Shown piece by piece: positions 17,689 through 26,389 of a stretch of 64,000 bases of DNA. The DNA comes from an uncultured Eubacteriales bacterium. Lineage in GTDB: Bacteria > Bacillota > Clostridia > Oscillospirales > Acutalibacteraceae. Numbering within the stretch: position 1 is the first letter of the stretch; each line of letters begins with the position of its first letter. The notes under the pieces are model-generated. The model was not told the DNA's origin and made no database searches. It was given only the letters and a program-made list of their open reading frames with translations. Location of the stretch: the NCBI GenBank assembly GCA_934462705.1, contig CAKSIH010000001.1:152777-216776 (forward strand), given 5' to 3'. Made by a program: the position numbers and the translations under genes.

Positions 17689-17717
17689 ATTATATAATAT
17701 AAATTAATTTTATTCAA
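17689..17717 (-). promoter_or_regulatory. sigma-A promoter of the GNAT gene
   Basis: On the minus strand TTGAAT (17717-17712), 17-base spacer, TATAAT (17694-17689), about 53 bases before ATG 17636. Confidence 0.7.
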
Positions 17718-17728
17718 GATAAAACATA

Positions 17729-17762
17729 AAAAGAATCGAACATGATTAGTCCGGTTCTTTTT
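17729..17762 (-). terminator. terminator of the DUF421 gene
   Basis: On the minus strand AAAGAACCGGAC pairs with GTTCGATTCTTT (one mismatch, one wobble) and runs into TTTTTATG. The stem overlaps the last codons and stop of the DUF421 gene. Confidence 0.6.
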
Positions 17763-18438
17763 TATATATTGATAGGTTATTATTACTATCACATGAAGCA
17801 AGAAAAACATCACTTATTTGAGAAATATTTTGAGAGTTTAGCTGTTTTTTTAACCAGGTTTCTTCCTTACCGGCTATTTTAAGATTTTCTTTTAAAATGT
17901 TTCCGTCCATAATAACTGGAATAGTTGGTCTATCCTTTTGTACTGTTAAATTTAAATCTGCAGGTGTGGTAGGTCTGTCGCTGCTAACAGGAAGAATACT
18001 TAATGTTCCGTTTGGCTCTAAGTAGGCGGTTTCTATTTTGCTTATATCAAAATATCCTGCTCCTCTGCATAATTCCAGAAATTCATTTATATCTAATTTC
18101 GCTTTCTTAAAATTATTGTAGTAAATCTTGTTGTTATCAAGAAGTTTTAAGGGCTTTCCATTTAAAAATTTTCTTAGATATATAGACTTACATCCAAGGT
18201 AAGATACTAAAATTTCGAAAAGCGCATAAATTATCATAGCAATTAGTGGCTTTAAAAAGTCAGACTGAAGTGATGTTGCCATTTCAGCAGCAATTGATCC
18301 GATTGTAATACCGTTTATATAATCGAACATGCTAAGTTGTGAGATTTGGCGCTTGCCCATTAATTTTGTAAGTAGAAAAAGGACTATAAAAGATGCGGCA
18401 GAAGCAATTATAACAGTAAGTATATCATTTAGTTCCAT
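17746..18438 (-). CDS. DUF421 (YetF-type) membrane protein
   Basis: A 230-aa protein. Three hydrophobic segments lie in the first ~80 residues, with the family signature GKRQISQLSMFDYINGITIGSIAAE between the first two. The C-terminal half is soluble and contains ELCRGAGYFDISKIETAYLEPNG, typical of DUF421/YetF proteins. These are frequent in spore formers and some are germination- or sporulation-linked; function is unresolved. GAGGTG precedes the ATG. It is divergent from the spoIIIA operon. Confidence 0.85.
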   Translation of the reverse strand: MELNDILTVIIASAASFIVLFLLTKLMGKRQISQLSMFDYINGITIGSIAAEMATSLQSDFLKPLIAMIIYALFEILVSYLGCKSIYLRKFLNGKPLKLLDNNKIYYNNFKKAKLDINEFLELCRGAGYFDISKIETAYLEPNGTLSILPVSSDRPTTPADLNLTVQKDRPTIPVIMDGNILKENLKIAGKEETWLKKQLNSQNISQISDVFLASCDSNNNLSIYKKEPD

Positions 18439-18543
18439 ATTAACACCTCGAAAGTTTTCAAATTAATTTTTATAATTCCCAAGGTTTGCTGTTTTATTCC
18501 GGTTTGGCATAAAATTTTAATCTAAACAACTGATTTTTGCAGT

Positions 18544-18571
18544 TCTATTAAATTAACTTTGTCCATACTTA
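18544..18571 (+). promoter_or_regulatory. possible sigma-E promoter of the spoIIIA operon
   Basis: CATACTTA at 18564-18571 resembles the sigma-E -10 (CATACANT), and TCTATTA around 18544-18550 sits at about the right distance for its -35. The expected regulator of this operon is sigma-E; the match itself is only moderate. Confidence 0.3.
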
Positions 18572-18593
18572 TTTAGTAAAGGAGGACAAGAAT

Positions 18594-19595
18594 ATGTGTG
18601 AAAAATTTAATGAAGCAGTATCGTTGGTAGCTTCCCCAGTAAAGGAAAGTCTACTAAAAATATCCTTATCTATTAAGTTACAAGTTTTCGAAATAAGGCT
18701 TAGGGCTGAAAAGCCCATTGTTATAAATGTGAAAAATAAATTTTATTTTCTTAGTAAAGAGGCAAAACTTCAAAATTCAGTAAGCGAAAATACAATTAGG
18801 TTGTCTCAATTAGATATACAAAGTACATTTACTAAGATGTGCAATCATTCGGTATATAGTTATCAGAATGAGATAAAAAATGGTTTTATAACTTTAAAGG
18901 GAGGACACAGAGTTGGTATATGTGGAACAGCTGTTTTAGATAAGGGAAATGTTATTAACTTAAGGGACATAAACTCACTAAACATTAGGGTAGCGCAAAA
19001 TGTAACAAATTTATCAAGTGACTGGAATGATATTTTTTCAAAAGATTTTACAGGTGTACTAATTGTTGGAGAGCCTGCATCAGGAAAAACGACAATTTTG
19101 CGAAATTTGGCTCGCAAATTTTCCTCGGGCAGCTTCGGTAAATTAACTAATGTCTCAGTTATAGATGAAAGGAATGAGATAGCAGCTTCAAATTGTGGGA
19201 TTTCGCAGTTTAATTTGGGATTTTGTGATATCTTGACTGGCTACCCTAAAAGCGTAGGTTTTGAACATGCAATTAGAACCCTGTCTCCGGATATTATTAT
19301 TTGTGATGAGTTAGGTACAAAGGAAGACGTTAAAGCTATAAGAAAAGCGGTTAACTCTGGTGTTAAGATTATTGCAACATTTCATAGTGGAAATATGTTT
19401 GATTTGATAAACAATGTGAGGGCAAAAAATATTTTAAAAACTTATGCTTTTGATAAAATCATATTTTTAAAGGGAAAATCAAAGCCAGGGGAATTTTTCA
19501 AAATATATCATATGGAGGACTTGAAAGATGAAATTCGCAGGAGCAATAATGTTGGTAGCTTCATCGGCAACAATGGGGTATCTAGTATCGCATAA
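18594..19595 (+). CDS. spoIIIAA: stage III sporulation protein AA (engulfment complex ATPase)
   Basis: A 333-aa mother-cell ATPase of the type II/IV secretion superfamily. It powers the SpoIIIA-SpoIIQ channel that links mother cell and engulfed forespore. Walker A is GEPASGKTT (159-167); DIIICDELG gives the Walker B region and IATFHSG the conserved His block. GGAGG precedes the ATG. The reading frame overlaps spoIIIAB by 68 bases, a larger overlap than elsewhere in the operon. Confidence 0.96.
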   Translation: MCEKFNEAVSLVASPVKESLLKISLSIKLQVFEIRLRAEKPIVINVKNKFYFLSKEAKLQNSVSENTIRLSQLDIQSTFTKMCNHSVYSYQNEIKNGFITLKGGHRVGICGTAVLDKGNVINLRDINSLNIRVAQNVTNLSSDWNDIFSKDFTGVLIVGEPASGKTTILRNLARKFSSGSFGKLTNVSVIDERNEIAASNCGISQFNLGFCDILTGYPKSVGFEHAIRTLSPDIIICDELGTKEDVKAIRKAVNSGVKIIATFHSGNMFDLINNVRAKNILKTYAFDKIIFLKGKSKPGEFFKIYHMEDLKDEIRRSNNVGSFIGNNGVSSIA

Positions 19596-20031
19596 GCTTA
19601 GTAAAAGAGTAGCCTTTTTAGAACAGTTCTTGCATTTTATAGCATATATTGAAACGGAAATAAGGTATTCTTCAACACTTATTACGGAGATAATAAAAGG
19701 TTACAAAACTGAAAAAGAATTAGGGTACCTTCTGCATGATTTTTATAAAATATTGGGGACTACCGGAAATATAAATACATCCTGGGACAAGGCGGTAAGA
19801 AATACATATAAAAATTTTGGCCTTAGCTTAAAAGAAGCGGAAACGGTAATTAACTTTATATACAATTTAGGTACGAATGACATTGAAGGACAAATGAAGT
19901 ACTGTAGGTTTAACTATGAATTAATTAAGGAATATTTAGAAACAGCCAAAGACGAAAGGCGAAAGAAAAGTAAGTTATATTTTATGCTGTATACATCGGC
20001 CGGACTGTGCCTGACGTTATCCATTGTATAG
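19528..20031 (+). CDS. spoIIIAB: stage III sporulation protein AB
   Basis: A 167-aa protein with an N-terminal membrane segment, a helical body containing IAYIETEIRYSSTLI, and a second hydrophobic segment at the C-terminus, as in SpoIIIAB, which resembles secretion-system GspF proteins. The start at 19528 is inside spoIIIAA and has GGAGG at 19514. It would act with SpoIIIAA at the mother-cell side of the channel. Confidence 0.95.
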   Translation: MKFAGAIMLVASSATMGYLVSHKLSKRVAFLEQFLHFIAYIETEIRYSSTLITEIIKGYKTEKELGYLLHDFYKILGTTGNINTSWDKAVRNTYKNFGLSLKEAETVINFIYNLGTNDIEGQMKYCRFNYELIKEYLETAKDERRKKSKLYFMLYTSAGLCLTLSIV

Positions 20032-20042
20032 GAGGAATAAAA

Positions 20043-20237
20043 ATGGAAGTCGACTTAATATTTAAAATAGCTGCAATAGGAATAATTGTTGCGGTACTTA
20101 ATCAGGTTTTAATTAGGTCTGGCCGGGAAGAGCAGGCAATGATGACTACTTTGGCAGGTTTAATAGTTGTGCTAATGATGATAGTAAAAGAGATAGAAGT
20201 TCTTTTTAGAACGATAAAATCAATATTTGGGTTGTAG
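20043..20237 (+). CDS. spoIIIAC: stage III sporulation protein AC
   Basis: A 64-aa, two-helix membrane protein (VDLIFKIAAIGIIVAVLNQVL, then TLAGLIVVLMMIVKEI). The frame is open from 20007, but GGAGG at 20031 and the family length support ATG 20043. SpoIIIAC forms part of the inner ring of the channel. It precedes spoIIIAD by two bases. Confidence 0.95.
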   Translation: MEVDLIFKIAAIGIIVAVLNQVLIRSGREEQAMMTTLAGLIVVLMMIVKEIEVLFRTIKSIFGL

Positions 20238-20239
20238 AC

Positions 20240-20629
20240 ATGAATATTTTGGCGTTAGCAGGGGTGGCAATAGTTTCAGCAATTTTTTCGGTTATGCTAA
20301 AGAAGTATAATCCGGAAATATCAATAGTACTAAGTTTATTAGCAGGTATTTTCTTAATTTTTGCAATATTGTCTCATCTTAGTACAGCAATGGATAAAAT
20401 AAAGGAGCTACTAAGTGCAACGGGGATAACTGCTGAATACGGACTTATTTTGTTTAAGGTTATGGGCATTTGTTTTTTGGCTCAGTTTACTTCTGATTGC
20501 TGTACGGATGCTGGAGAGAAATCCTTGGCCTCCAAAATAGAACTAGCCGGAAAAATAATAATAATATACACAGCGCTACCACTCTTTGAACAAGTGATAA
20601 AGTTAACCTCTAAGCTAATAGGGGGATAG
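20240..20629 (+). CDS. spoIIIAD: stage III sporulation protein AD
   Basis: A 129-aa protein with three to four hydrophobic segments, homologous in its first part to SpoIIIAC (VSAIFSVMLKKYNPEISIVLSL). It contains QFTSDCCTDAGEKSLASKIELAGK, the typical C-terminal block of SpoIIIAD. The ATG begins two bases after the spoIIIAC stop, so translation is coupled. Confidence 0.95.
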   Translation: MNILALAGVAIVSAIFSVMLKKYNPEISIVLSLLAGIFLIFAILSHLSTAMDKIKELLSATGITAEYGLILFKVMGICFLAQFTSDCCTDAGEKSLASKIELAGKIIIIYTALPLFEQVIKLTSKLIGG

Positions 20630-20632
20630 ATC

Positions 20633-21775
20633 GTGAAAAAAGTAGTTGTTTTTCTAATTTTAACAAGTTTGTGCGTTTTTTTTCAAAGTCTTAAAACAAA
20701 TGCAGAAGCTTATGATTTTGAGAGTATATACTCAGAACAAAAGGAAAGCAGTGGTGCAAATGATTTGGAGGAAAAATTGCCAAGCAATGTTAAGGAAGAC
20801 CTTAATGACATAGGGATAACTGGTGTGGATTTAAATGAACTAACAAAAGTTACTCCAGAAAAAATTTTTGGAAAGATTTTTTCTATGGTTGAAAAAAGGG
20901 TGCCAGAGTGTTCAAAATCAATGTTTTCAATTTTGGCTATTATTATGTTGTGTGCACTTGTTGAAAGTTTCAAACTGAGTTTGGGTGAAAAACCTTTATC
21001 CGGTGCTGTAAATGTAATTGGTGTGCTTTGTATTTGCACGATGGTAATAATGCCCATAACAGAAAGTATAAACACAATGAGTAAGTCACTTAAAGCAACA
21101 GGTCATTTTATGCTATGTTATATGCCGGTAATGGCGGGAATTATGGTTGCGTCAGGCCAGGCAGTTACGGCAACGTCATATAACGGTATAATGCTTATTA
21201 TAAATGAATTTATATTTCAAATAACAAATATATTTTTGATACCGGTTCTAAACTTATTTTTAGCTGTAAGCGTAGCATCAGCATTATCCTCTAAAATGAA
21301 ATTAACAGGGCTTTGTGATGTATTTTCTAAAATTATTAAGTGGAGCTTGGGTCTGTGTATGACAGTATTTGTTGGAGTTTTAACTATACAAAATGTTATA
21401 TCGGCAGCAGCAGACAGTGCAGGTAACAAAGCAGCAAAATTCATTATAAGCGGCTTTGTACCAATAGTTGGAGGTGCTTTAGGAGATGCATTTTCTACAA
21501 TTCAAGCCTGTGTTAAAACCTTAAAAACAGGTGTTGGAGCATTTTTTATGATAGGATGTGGCTTTATATTTTTGCCAATTATAATTGAGTGTTTATCATT
21601 TATGCTTTCTGTAAATGTCTGTCTAGCTGTTGGGGAAATTTTTGATTTAAGTGCAATAACAGCACTTTTAAAGGGGATAGCAAAAGTTTTAAGCACTATG
21701 CTTGCATTTACACTTTGCTGTTTGTTTACTCTTGTTGTATCTACAGTTTTAATTATTACATTAGGAGGAAGTTAA
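20633..21775 (+). CDS. spoIIIAE: stage III sporulation protein AE
   Basis: A 380-aa polytopic membrane protein with a short N-terminal signal-like segment (KKVVVFLILTSLCVFFQ) and a hydrophilic extracellular stretch before about seven membrane helices. This is the SpoIIIAE layout, the largest integral part of the channel. It starts with GTG, three bases after spoIIIAD, behind a GGGGG site. Length is close to that of B. subtilis SpoIIIAE. Confidence 0.95.
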   Translation: MKKVVVFLILTSLCVFFQSLKTNAEAYDFESIYSEQKESSGANDLEEKLPSNVKEDLNDIGITGVDLNELTKVTPEKIFGKIFSMVEKRVPECSKSMFSILAIIMLCALVESFKLSLGEKPLSGAVNVIGVLCICTMVIMPITESINTMSKSLKATGHFMLCYMPVMAGIMVASGQAVTATSYNGIMLIINEFIFQITNIFLIPVLNLFLAVSVASALSSKMKLTGLCDVFSKIIKWSLGLCMTVFVGVLTIQNVISAAADSAGNKAAKFIISGFVPIVGGALGDAFSTIQACVKTLKTGVGAFFMIGCGFIFLPIIIECLSFMLSVNVCLAVGEIFDLSAITALLKGIAKVLSTMLAFTLCCLFTLVVSTVLIITLGGS

Positions 21776-21782
21776 TAACAAA

Positions 21783-22250
21783 ATGAAGTGTCTTGCAGCC
21801 TCAATATGTTTTTCTGCTATTGCTTGCTCTGTACTTGAGCTGTTGCTACCAAGCGGAAAACTTGAAAAAACAGTACGATTTGTGTTTGGTGCGTTTATGG
21901 TGTGTGCATTGATTATTCCTATTTGTAATATTGCAAGTAAAATTAATTTAAATTTTAAACAATATGGCGAACTCAAAGTAGAAAATAAATTTAAACGCAA
22001 GGTAGATAAGCAGATGAAAAAAGCAATTAACGAGAAGGTTGAGTTCTTAATAAAGGAATCTTTAAAGGAAAAAGGCATAGAAATAATAAAAGTTGAAGTA
22101 TTTACGGATACAAGTGAGGACAACAGCATATCAATTAATAAAGTTAGAATATATATAAAAAAAGGAGATGAAATAATATCGAAGCAGATAAAAAAGCAAG
22201 TGGAAAAAAAATTAGGAATAAAAGCAGAAGTGGTTATGGGGAGTGAATAA
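21783..22250 (+). CDS. spoIIIAF: stage III sporulation protein AF
   Basis: A 155-aa protein. Two N-terminal membrane helices (with LLLPSGKLEKTVRFVFG between them) are followed by a charged soluble domain with a ring-building-motif-like fold expected from SpoIIIAF/AG/AH homologues (INKVRIYIKKGDEI). AGGAGG at the end of spoIIIAE serves its ATG. Confidence 0.93.
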   Translation: MKCLAASICFSAIACSVLELLLPSGKLEKTVRFVFGAFMVCALIIPICNIASKINLNFKQYGELKVENKFKRKVDKQMKKAINEKVEFLIKESLKEKGIEIIKVEVFTDTSEDNSISINKVRIYIKKGDEIISKQIKKQVEKKLGIKAEVVMGSE

Positions 22251-22253
22251 ATA

Positions 22254-22820
22254 TTGGATGTTTTAAGTTTCACAAGGGACGGTTTTAATAAATTGGTTAA
22301 TGGGAATAAAGGAAAAGGAGTTATAGTTATTATTGGTATTTTAGGGGTAGCTTTAATTTTTGCTTCAAGTTTTTTTAAGGCAGAAAAAAAAGAAGATAAA
22401 ACGGCAGTTACGTCAAAATACACAACACAAGAATATGTGGCGAAGCTTGAGCAAAATTTAACAGAACTTGTATCCAGCATAAAAGGCGCTGGGGAATCAA
22501 AGGTGATGGTTACACTTGAAAATTCAGAACAGACGGTTTATGCAACGGAGGAAAGGCAAAATAAGGAGGCTACTGAAGATAAAAGTGATGGCCAAACAAG
22601 CAAGAAAAAGGAAAGTGATGGTCTTGAGAAAAAGTACATAACAGTAAAGGACTCAGATGGAAGCGAGAAAGCGCTTTCAGTGACTCAGATTCAGCCAACA
22701 GTAAAAGGGGTGGTGGTAGTATGTCAGGGAGGAGATGACCCGGTTGTTCAAAAAAAAGTAATAGATGCCATAAAAACGGCATTAAACATTACGGCAAAAC
22801 GGGTCTATGTGACAAGGTAA
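22254..22820 (+). CDS. spoIIIAG: stage III sporulation protein AG
   Basis: A 188-aa single-pass protein. One membrane helix (about 21-37) is followed by the ring-forming domain with GAGESKVMVTLENSEQTVYATEE and the C-terminal VKGVVVVCQGG and ITAKRVYV. SpoIIIAG forms the large ring in the intermembrane space. A charged K/E/D-rich insert lies between the ring halves. It starts with TTG four bases after spoIIIAF; no ATG fits. Confidence 0.94.
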   Translation: MDVLSFTRDGFNKLVNGNKGKGVIVIIGILGVALIFASSFFKAEKKEDKTAVTSKYTTQEYVAKLEQNLTELVSSIKGAGESKVMVTLENSEQTVYATEERQNKEATEDKSDGQTSKKKESDGLEKKYITVKDSDGSEKALSVTQIQPTVKGVVVVCQGGDDPVVQKKVIDAIKTALNITAKRVYVTR

Positions 22821-22859
22821 ATGAAAAAAATATATTTAGTTATAGGGAGGAAAACACAC

Positions 22860-23459
22860 ATGAATTTTGGCAAAAGACAATTGATTTTATCTGCACTTAT
22901 TTTAGCATTAGGAACGGCAGTATATTTAAACTGGCAGTTTTCATCAAACAAAGAACTAATAGACACCAACAAGATAATGGCAACAAAAGAGCTTGGAGAA
23001 GCAAAATTTGTTAATAATACGGTAGAAGAAAATAAAGGCGAGGAAAATGGAGAAAAAAAGGATGAGAATTCAGGGGAAGAACAAAAAGAGGAACCAAAAG
23101 AGGAAAATGCAAGTGAGTATTTTTCAAAGACAAAAGCGGCAAGGCAAAAAGCAAGAGATGAAGCGACGGACATGATAAAAGAAATATTGGAGGATGTTAA
23201 ATCTTCCGAGGAAACTAAAGCAGAGGCTATAAAACAAGCATCAATAGTTGCAAAAAATATTGAACAGGAAGCCAACATAGAAAGCTTAATAAGAGCAAAA
23301 GGCTTTAAAGATTGCTTGGCTTTTATTCAAAATGAAGAGTGCAGCATAGTTGTAGGCGGAGCAGAGTTGACGGACAATTTGGCAGTTGCAATAAAGGACA
23401 TAGTGTCCGGCCAAGGTGGCATATCTGCTGACAAGATAAAGATAATGGAAGCAAAATAG
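22860..23459 (+). CDS. spoIIIAH: stage III sporulation protein AH
   Basis: A 199-aa protein: one N-terminal membrane helix (about 7-24), an unusually E/K-rich linker of about 45 residues, a helical ARQKARDEATDM segment, and the C-terminal ring domain ending in GQGGISADKIKIMEAK. SpoIIIAH is the mother-cell half of the zipper that binds SpoIIQ. The frame is open from 22821, but GGGAGG (22846) fits ATG 22860. It closes the spoIIIA operon. Confidence 0.94.
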   Translation: MNFGKRQLILSALILALGTAVYLNWQFSSNKELIDTNKIMATKELGEAKFVNNTVEENKGEENGEKKDENSGEEQKEEPKEENASEYFSKTKAARQKARDEATDMIKEILEDVKSSEETKAEAIKQASIVAKNIEQEANIESLIRAKGFKDCLAFIQNEECSIVVGGAELTDNLAVAIKDIVSGQGGISADKIKIMEAK

Positions 23460-23460
23460 T

Positions 23461-23488
23461 TTGATTTTTTATAAATTTATGATATAAT
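23461..23488 (+). promoter_or_regulatory. sigma-A promoter of the nusB operon
   Basis: TTGATT (23461-23466), 16-base spacer, TATAAT (23483-23488). It separates the vegetative nusB genes from the sporulation operon and leaves a leader of roughly 110 bases. Confidence 0.65.
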
Positions 23489-23506
23489 TAATTGTATTAG
23501 TTTTTT

Positions 23507-23587
23507 AAGTGGACCTTTACATTTTAATTTTATTGTAACATATATTAGTCCTCCACTTATAGTTAAAAGTGGGGGGCTTTAATTTTA
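23507..23587 (+). promoter_or_regulatory. possible attenuator in the nusB leader
   Basis: CCTCCACTT (23550-23558) pairs with AAGTGGGGG (23567-23575) and is followed by CTTTAATTTTA, a terminator-like shape. Upstream AAGTGG (23507-23512) can pair instead with CCACTT of the same arm, so two exclusive structures are possible. The hairpin ends before the ribosome site AAGGAG of nusB. Confidence 0.4.
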
Positions 23588-23604
23588 GTGTCAAGGAGAT
23601 AGGT

Positions 23605-24018
23605 ATGGGAAGAAGAGAAGCACGGGAAAAGGCATTTTTGTTTTTATTTGGTAATATATTCACAAGTTACAGTTTGGCTGAAATAATTGAACACTGTAAG
23701 GATCAAGACGAAACTGATGTTCAGACGGACTGCTTTACAATAGAGATTTTTAAAGGTGTTAAGGAGAATATGTCTCAAATAGACAAAATGATAAGTGATA
23801 CATCTGTAAAATGGAGCAAGGAAAGGCTTTCAAAAATTGCACTTACAATACTTAGAGTGGCTATTTATGAAATGATTTTTAGGGACGACATTCCGGTTAG
23901 TGTTTCGGTAAATGAAGCGGTTGAGTTGGCTAAGAAATATGGAACAGGTGAAGAAGCGGCATTTGTAAACGGTATTTTAGGTGCAGTTAGCAAGGCAGTG
24001 GAGAAGAAAGATGAGTAG
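23605..24018 (+). CDS. nusB: transcription antitermination protein NusB
   Basis: A 137-aa all-helical RNA-binding protein that joins S10 (NusE) on boxA RNA to support rRNA transcription. The start GRREAREKAFLFLF and the C-terminal SVNEAVELAKKYG...FVNGIL block are characteristic. The frame extends to 23569, but AAGGAG directly before ATG 23605 and the family start decide. The stop overlaps the next gene by eight bases. Confidence 0.94.
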   Translation: MGRREAREKAFLFLFGNIFTSYSLAEIIEHCKDQDETDVQTDCFTIEIFKGVKENMSQIDKMISDTSVKWSKERLSKIALTILRVAIYEMIFRDDIPVSVSVNEAVELAKKYGTGEEAAFVNGILGAVSKAVEKKDE

Positions 24019-24946
24019 CTTTTTAGGTATTGACACCAGCAACTATACAACGTCTGTTGCACAGTTTAAAGATGGAAGAGTAAAACAATCAAGAAAGCTG
24101 TTACCTGTTGCGAAGGGGAGCTTAGGCCTTAGACAAAGTGATGCAGTTTTTCATCATGTGCAAGGACTACCAGAGGTTTTTAAAAATATTACTCAAGGAG
24201 AAAGCTTTGTACCTCAAGCTATTGGGGTATCGGCGTTTCCCAGGGCTCAAGAAGGCTCATATATGCCGTGTTTTACAGTAGGAACTTCTGTTGCCGATAT
24301 TTTAGGAAATCTTTTTGGTATTCCGGTGTACAAATTTTCACATCAAGCAGGGCATATAGCAGCGGGGCTTTACTCTGTTGATAGAATTGAATTATTAAAG
24401 AAACCTTTTATTGCGTTTCATGTTTCGGGTGGAACTACAGAAGCAGTACTTGTACATCCGAACAGGGATAAAGTGATAGATTGCGAAATTATAGCCAAAA
24501 CGCTGGATCTTAAGGCTGGACAGTTAATAGATAGAATAGGTGTTATGCTTGGGACTAGCTTCCCAGCAGGAAAAGAACTTGAAGCCTTGGCAAATATCTG
24601 TAGTGACAAGATAAAGGTTAAACCTTGTCTAAAAGGGTTAGATGCTTGCTTTTCAGGTGTGCAGAACATATGTGAAAGCATGCAAAATGCGAATGAGGAA
24701 AAATCCAAGATAGCAAGGACGTGCATTGAGTATATTTCTCAAACACTTGAAGGGATGTATACTGCTCTTATAAAAAAGTATGGAGAAATACCAACCTTAT
24801 TTGTGGGCGGTGTTATGTCGAACAGCATTATAAGAGAAAGCTTCGAAAAAAAGTTTAATGTAATTTTCGCAAAACCTGAATATTCAGGAGACAATGCAGT
24901 TGGAATATCAGTATTATCGGCGGTTAAGGCGGGGTATTATGGCTGA
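24011..24946 (+). CDS. TsaD/Kae1-like paralogue
   Basis: A 311-aa ASKHA-fold protein resembling TsaD, the enzyme for t6A tRNA modification. It has the metal motif in altered form (HQAGHIAAG), the nucleotide loop HVSGGTTEAV and the C-terminal SGDNAVGISVLSA. It is divergent from canonical TsaD, and similar genes sit beside xseA in other Clostridia, often misnamed O-sialoglycoprotein endopeptidase. Its function is unknown; true tsaD should be elsewhere. ATG 24011 overlaps nusB; the stop overlaps xseA by eight bases. Confidence 0.8.
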   Translation: MSSFLGIDTSNYTTSVAQFKDGRVKQSRKLLPVAKGSLGLRQSDAVFHHVQGLPEVFKNITQGESFVPQAIGVSAFPRAQEGSYMPCFTVGTSVADILGNLFGIPVYKFSHQAGHIAAGLYSVDRIELLKKPFIAFHVSGGTTEAVLVHPNRDKVIDCEIIAKTLDLKAGQLIDRIGVMLGTSFPAGKELEALANICSDKIKVKPCLKGLDACFSGVQNICESMQNANEEKSKIARTCIEYISQTLEGMYTALIKKYGEIPTLFVGGVMSNSIIRESFEKKFNVIFAKPEYSGDNAVGISVLSAVKAGYYG

Positions 24947-26156
24947 ATTTAATGTTTTATCGGTTTCACAGCTTAACTTTTATATAAAATCTATTTTAGA
25001 CGGTGATAGAAATTTAAGTAATGTATTTTTAACAGGAGAAATTTCTAATTTAACTGTTCACTATCAGTCTGGGCATATATATTTGTCTTTAAAAGATGAA
25101 AAAAGTGCAATAAAGGCAATAATGTTTGCAAATTCAGCAAAAAGACTTAAATTTAAGCCTCAAGATGGAATGAAAGTTATAGTAAGGGGCAGAGTTTCAG
25201 CTTATGAACCAAGCGGAACTTACCAAATATATATAGATGACATGCAACCGGAGGGTTTAGGTGCACTAAATTTAGCTTTTGAACAGTTAAAAAATAAGCT
25301 GTTTAAAGAAGGATTATTTGATGAATCCAGGAAAAAATTTTTACCAAGATATCCGCAAAAAGTCGGAGTTATTACATCAAAAACAGGCGCAGTGTTTTTT
25401 GATATTAAAAATGTGATGGCACGCAGGTATCCATTGGCGGAGATTGTATTTTATCCGGTTATGGTTCAAGGGAGTGAGGCGCCAAAGCAGATTGCGAATG
25501 CAATAAATGTTTTTAACGAGTTAAATGCTGCTGATGTCTTAATTGTGGGCCGCGGAGGTGGCTCTATGGAGGACTTGTGGGCTTTTAATGATGAAAAACT
25601 TGCAAGAACAATTGCAGATTCTAAAATACCTATTATATCAGCAGTAGGGCATGAAACAGATTTTACAATATGTGATTTTGTTGCTGACAAAAGGGCACCG
25701 ACGCCATCAGCCGCTGCGGAATTGGCTGTGCCAGATAGAAAGGAACTTTTGGCAGTCATAGAATATAATATAAACTATATAAACAGTCTTATATATACTA
25801 GGATAAATTCTTATAAAGAAAGATTAACAAATTTTACAAAAAACAAAAATATGAGTCGTCCTGACATTATGATAGAAGAAAAAAGAATTGCCCTTGATAT
25901 TTTATCCGGAAAAATTAAGTCTTTATTTTTAAATGAAATATCAAAACATGAAAACAGATTTTCAAGCCTTACTGGAAAGCTAGATGCGCTAAATCCTCTT
26001 AAGGTTTTGGATGCAGGCTACTCGTTGGTGACAAATTCCGGAGGAAGAACGATTAAGAGCGTTAAAAAAGCCAAAATCGGTGATTATTTAGAGATACGAA
26101 TGAACGATGGAATAATTAAGTGTGTTGTTAAGGAAATAAAGAAGGAGAAAATGTGA
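24939..26156 (+). CDS. xseA: exodeoxyribonuclease VII large subunit
   Basis: A 405-aa nuclease subunit. An N-terminal OB fold (SVSQLNFYIKSIL, then GEISNLTVHYQSGHIYLSLKD) precedes the catalytic domain with VGVITSKTGA, GRGGGSMEDLWAFNDE and AVGHETDFTICDFVADKRAPTPS, and a coiled-coil C-terminus. With XseB it degrades single-stranded DNA. ATG 24939 gives the standard start; the upstream part overlaps the preceding gene. Confidence 0.96.
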   Translation: MAEFNVLSVSQLNFYIKSILDGDRNLSNVFLTGEISNLTVHYQSGHIYLSLKDEKSAIKAIMFANSAKRLKFKPQDGMKVIVRGRVSAYEPSGTYQIYIDDMQPEGLGALNLAFEQLKNKLFKEGLFDESRKKFLPRYPQKVGVITSKTGAVFFDIKNVMARRYPLAEIVFYPVMVQGSEAPKQIANAINVFNELNAADVLIVGRGGGSMEDLWAFNDEKLARTIADSKIPIISAVGHETDFTICDFVADKRAPTPSAAAELAVPDRKELLAVIEYNINYINSLIYTRINSYKERLTNFTKNKNMSRPDIMIEEKRIALDILSGKIKSLFLNEISKHENRFSSLTGKLDALNPLKVLDAGYSLVTNSGGRTIKSVKKAKIGDYLEIRMNDGIIKCVVKEIKKEKM

Positions 26157-26389
26157 ATATGAAGAGGGAAAAAACATTTGAATCATCTATGAAAAGGCTT
26201 GAAACAATTATATCTAAGCTTGAAAATGGTGCAGAATCTTTAGAAAGCTCTGTAAAGCTTTTTGAGGAAGGAACAAAAATAGCAAACTATTGCTATGGCG
26301 TTTTGGGAAAAGCACAACAAAAGGTAACTGATTTATCCGAGCTTACAAAAAATCAAACAATTATTGGAGCTGAAAGCGATGACAAATGA
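26153..26389 (+). CDS. xseB: exodeoxyribonuclease VII small subunit
   Basis: A 78-aa helical protein with the XseB signature FESSMKRLETIISKLENG and SLESSVKLFEEG. Several copies wrap around XseA. AAGGAG (26142-26147) best fits GTG 26153, which overlaps the xseA stop by four bases; ATG 26159 is an alternative two codons later. The stop overlaps ispA by 11 bases. Confidence 0.94.
   Translation: MNMKREKTFESSMKRLETIISKLENGAESLESSVKLFEEGTKIANYCYGVLGKAQQKVTDLSELTKNQTIIGAESDDK

Noticed and set aside
17637..17813. N-terminal extension of the GNAT protein
   Set aside because: AT-rich, low-complexity, covers a promoter and the neighbouring terminator; ATG 17636 has a good ribosome site.
21761..22480. 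239-codon minus-strand frame opposite spoIIIAF/AG
   Set aside because: The plus-strand sporulation genes are certain; this is a low-complexity shadow without expression signals.
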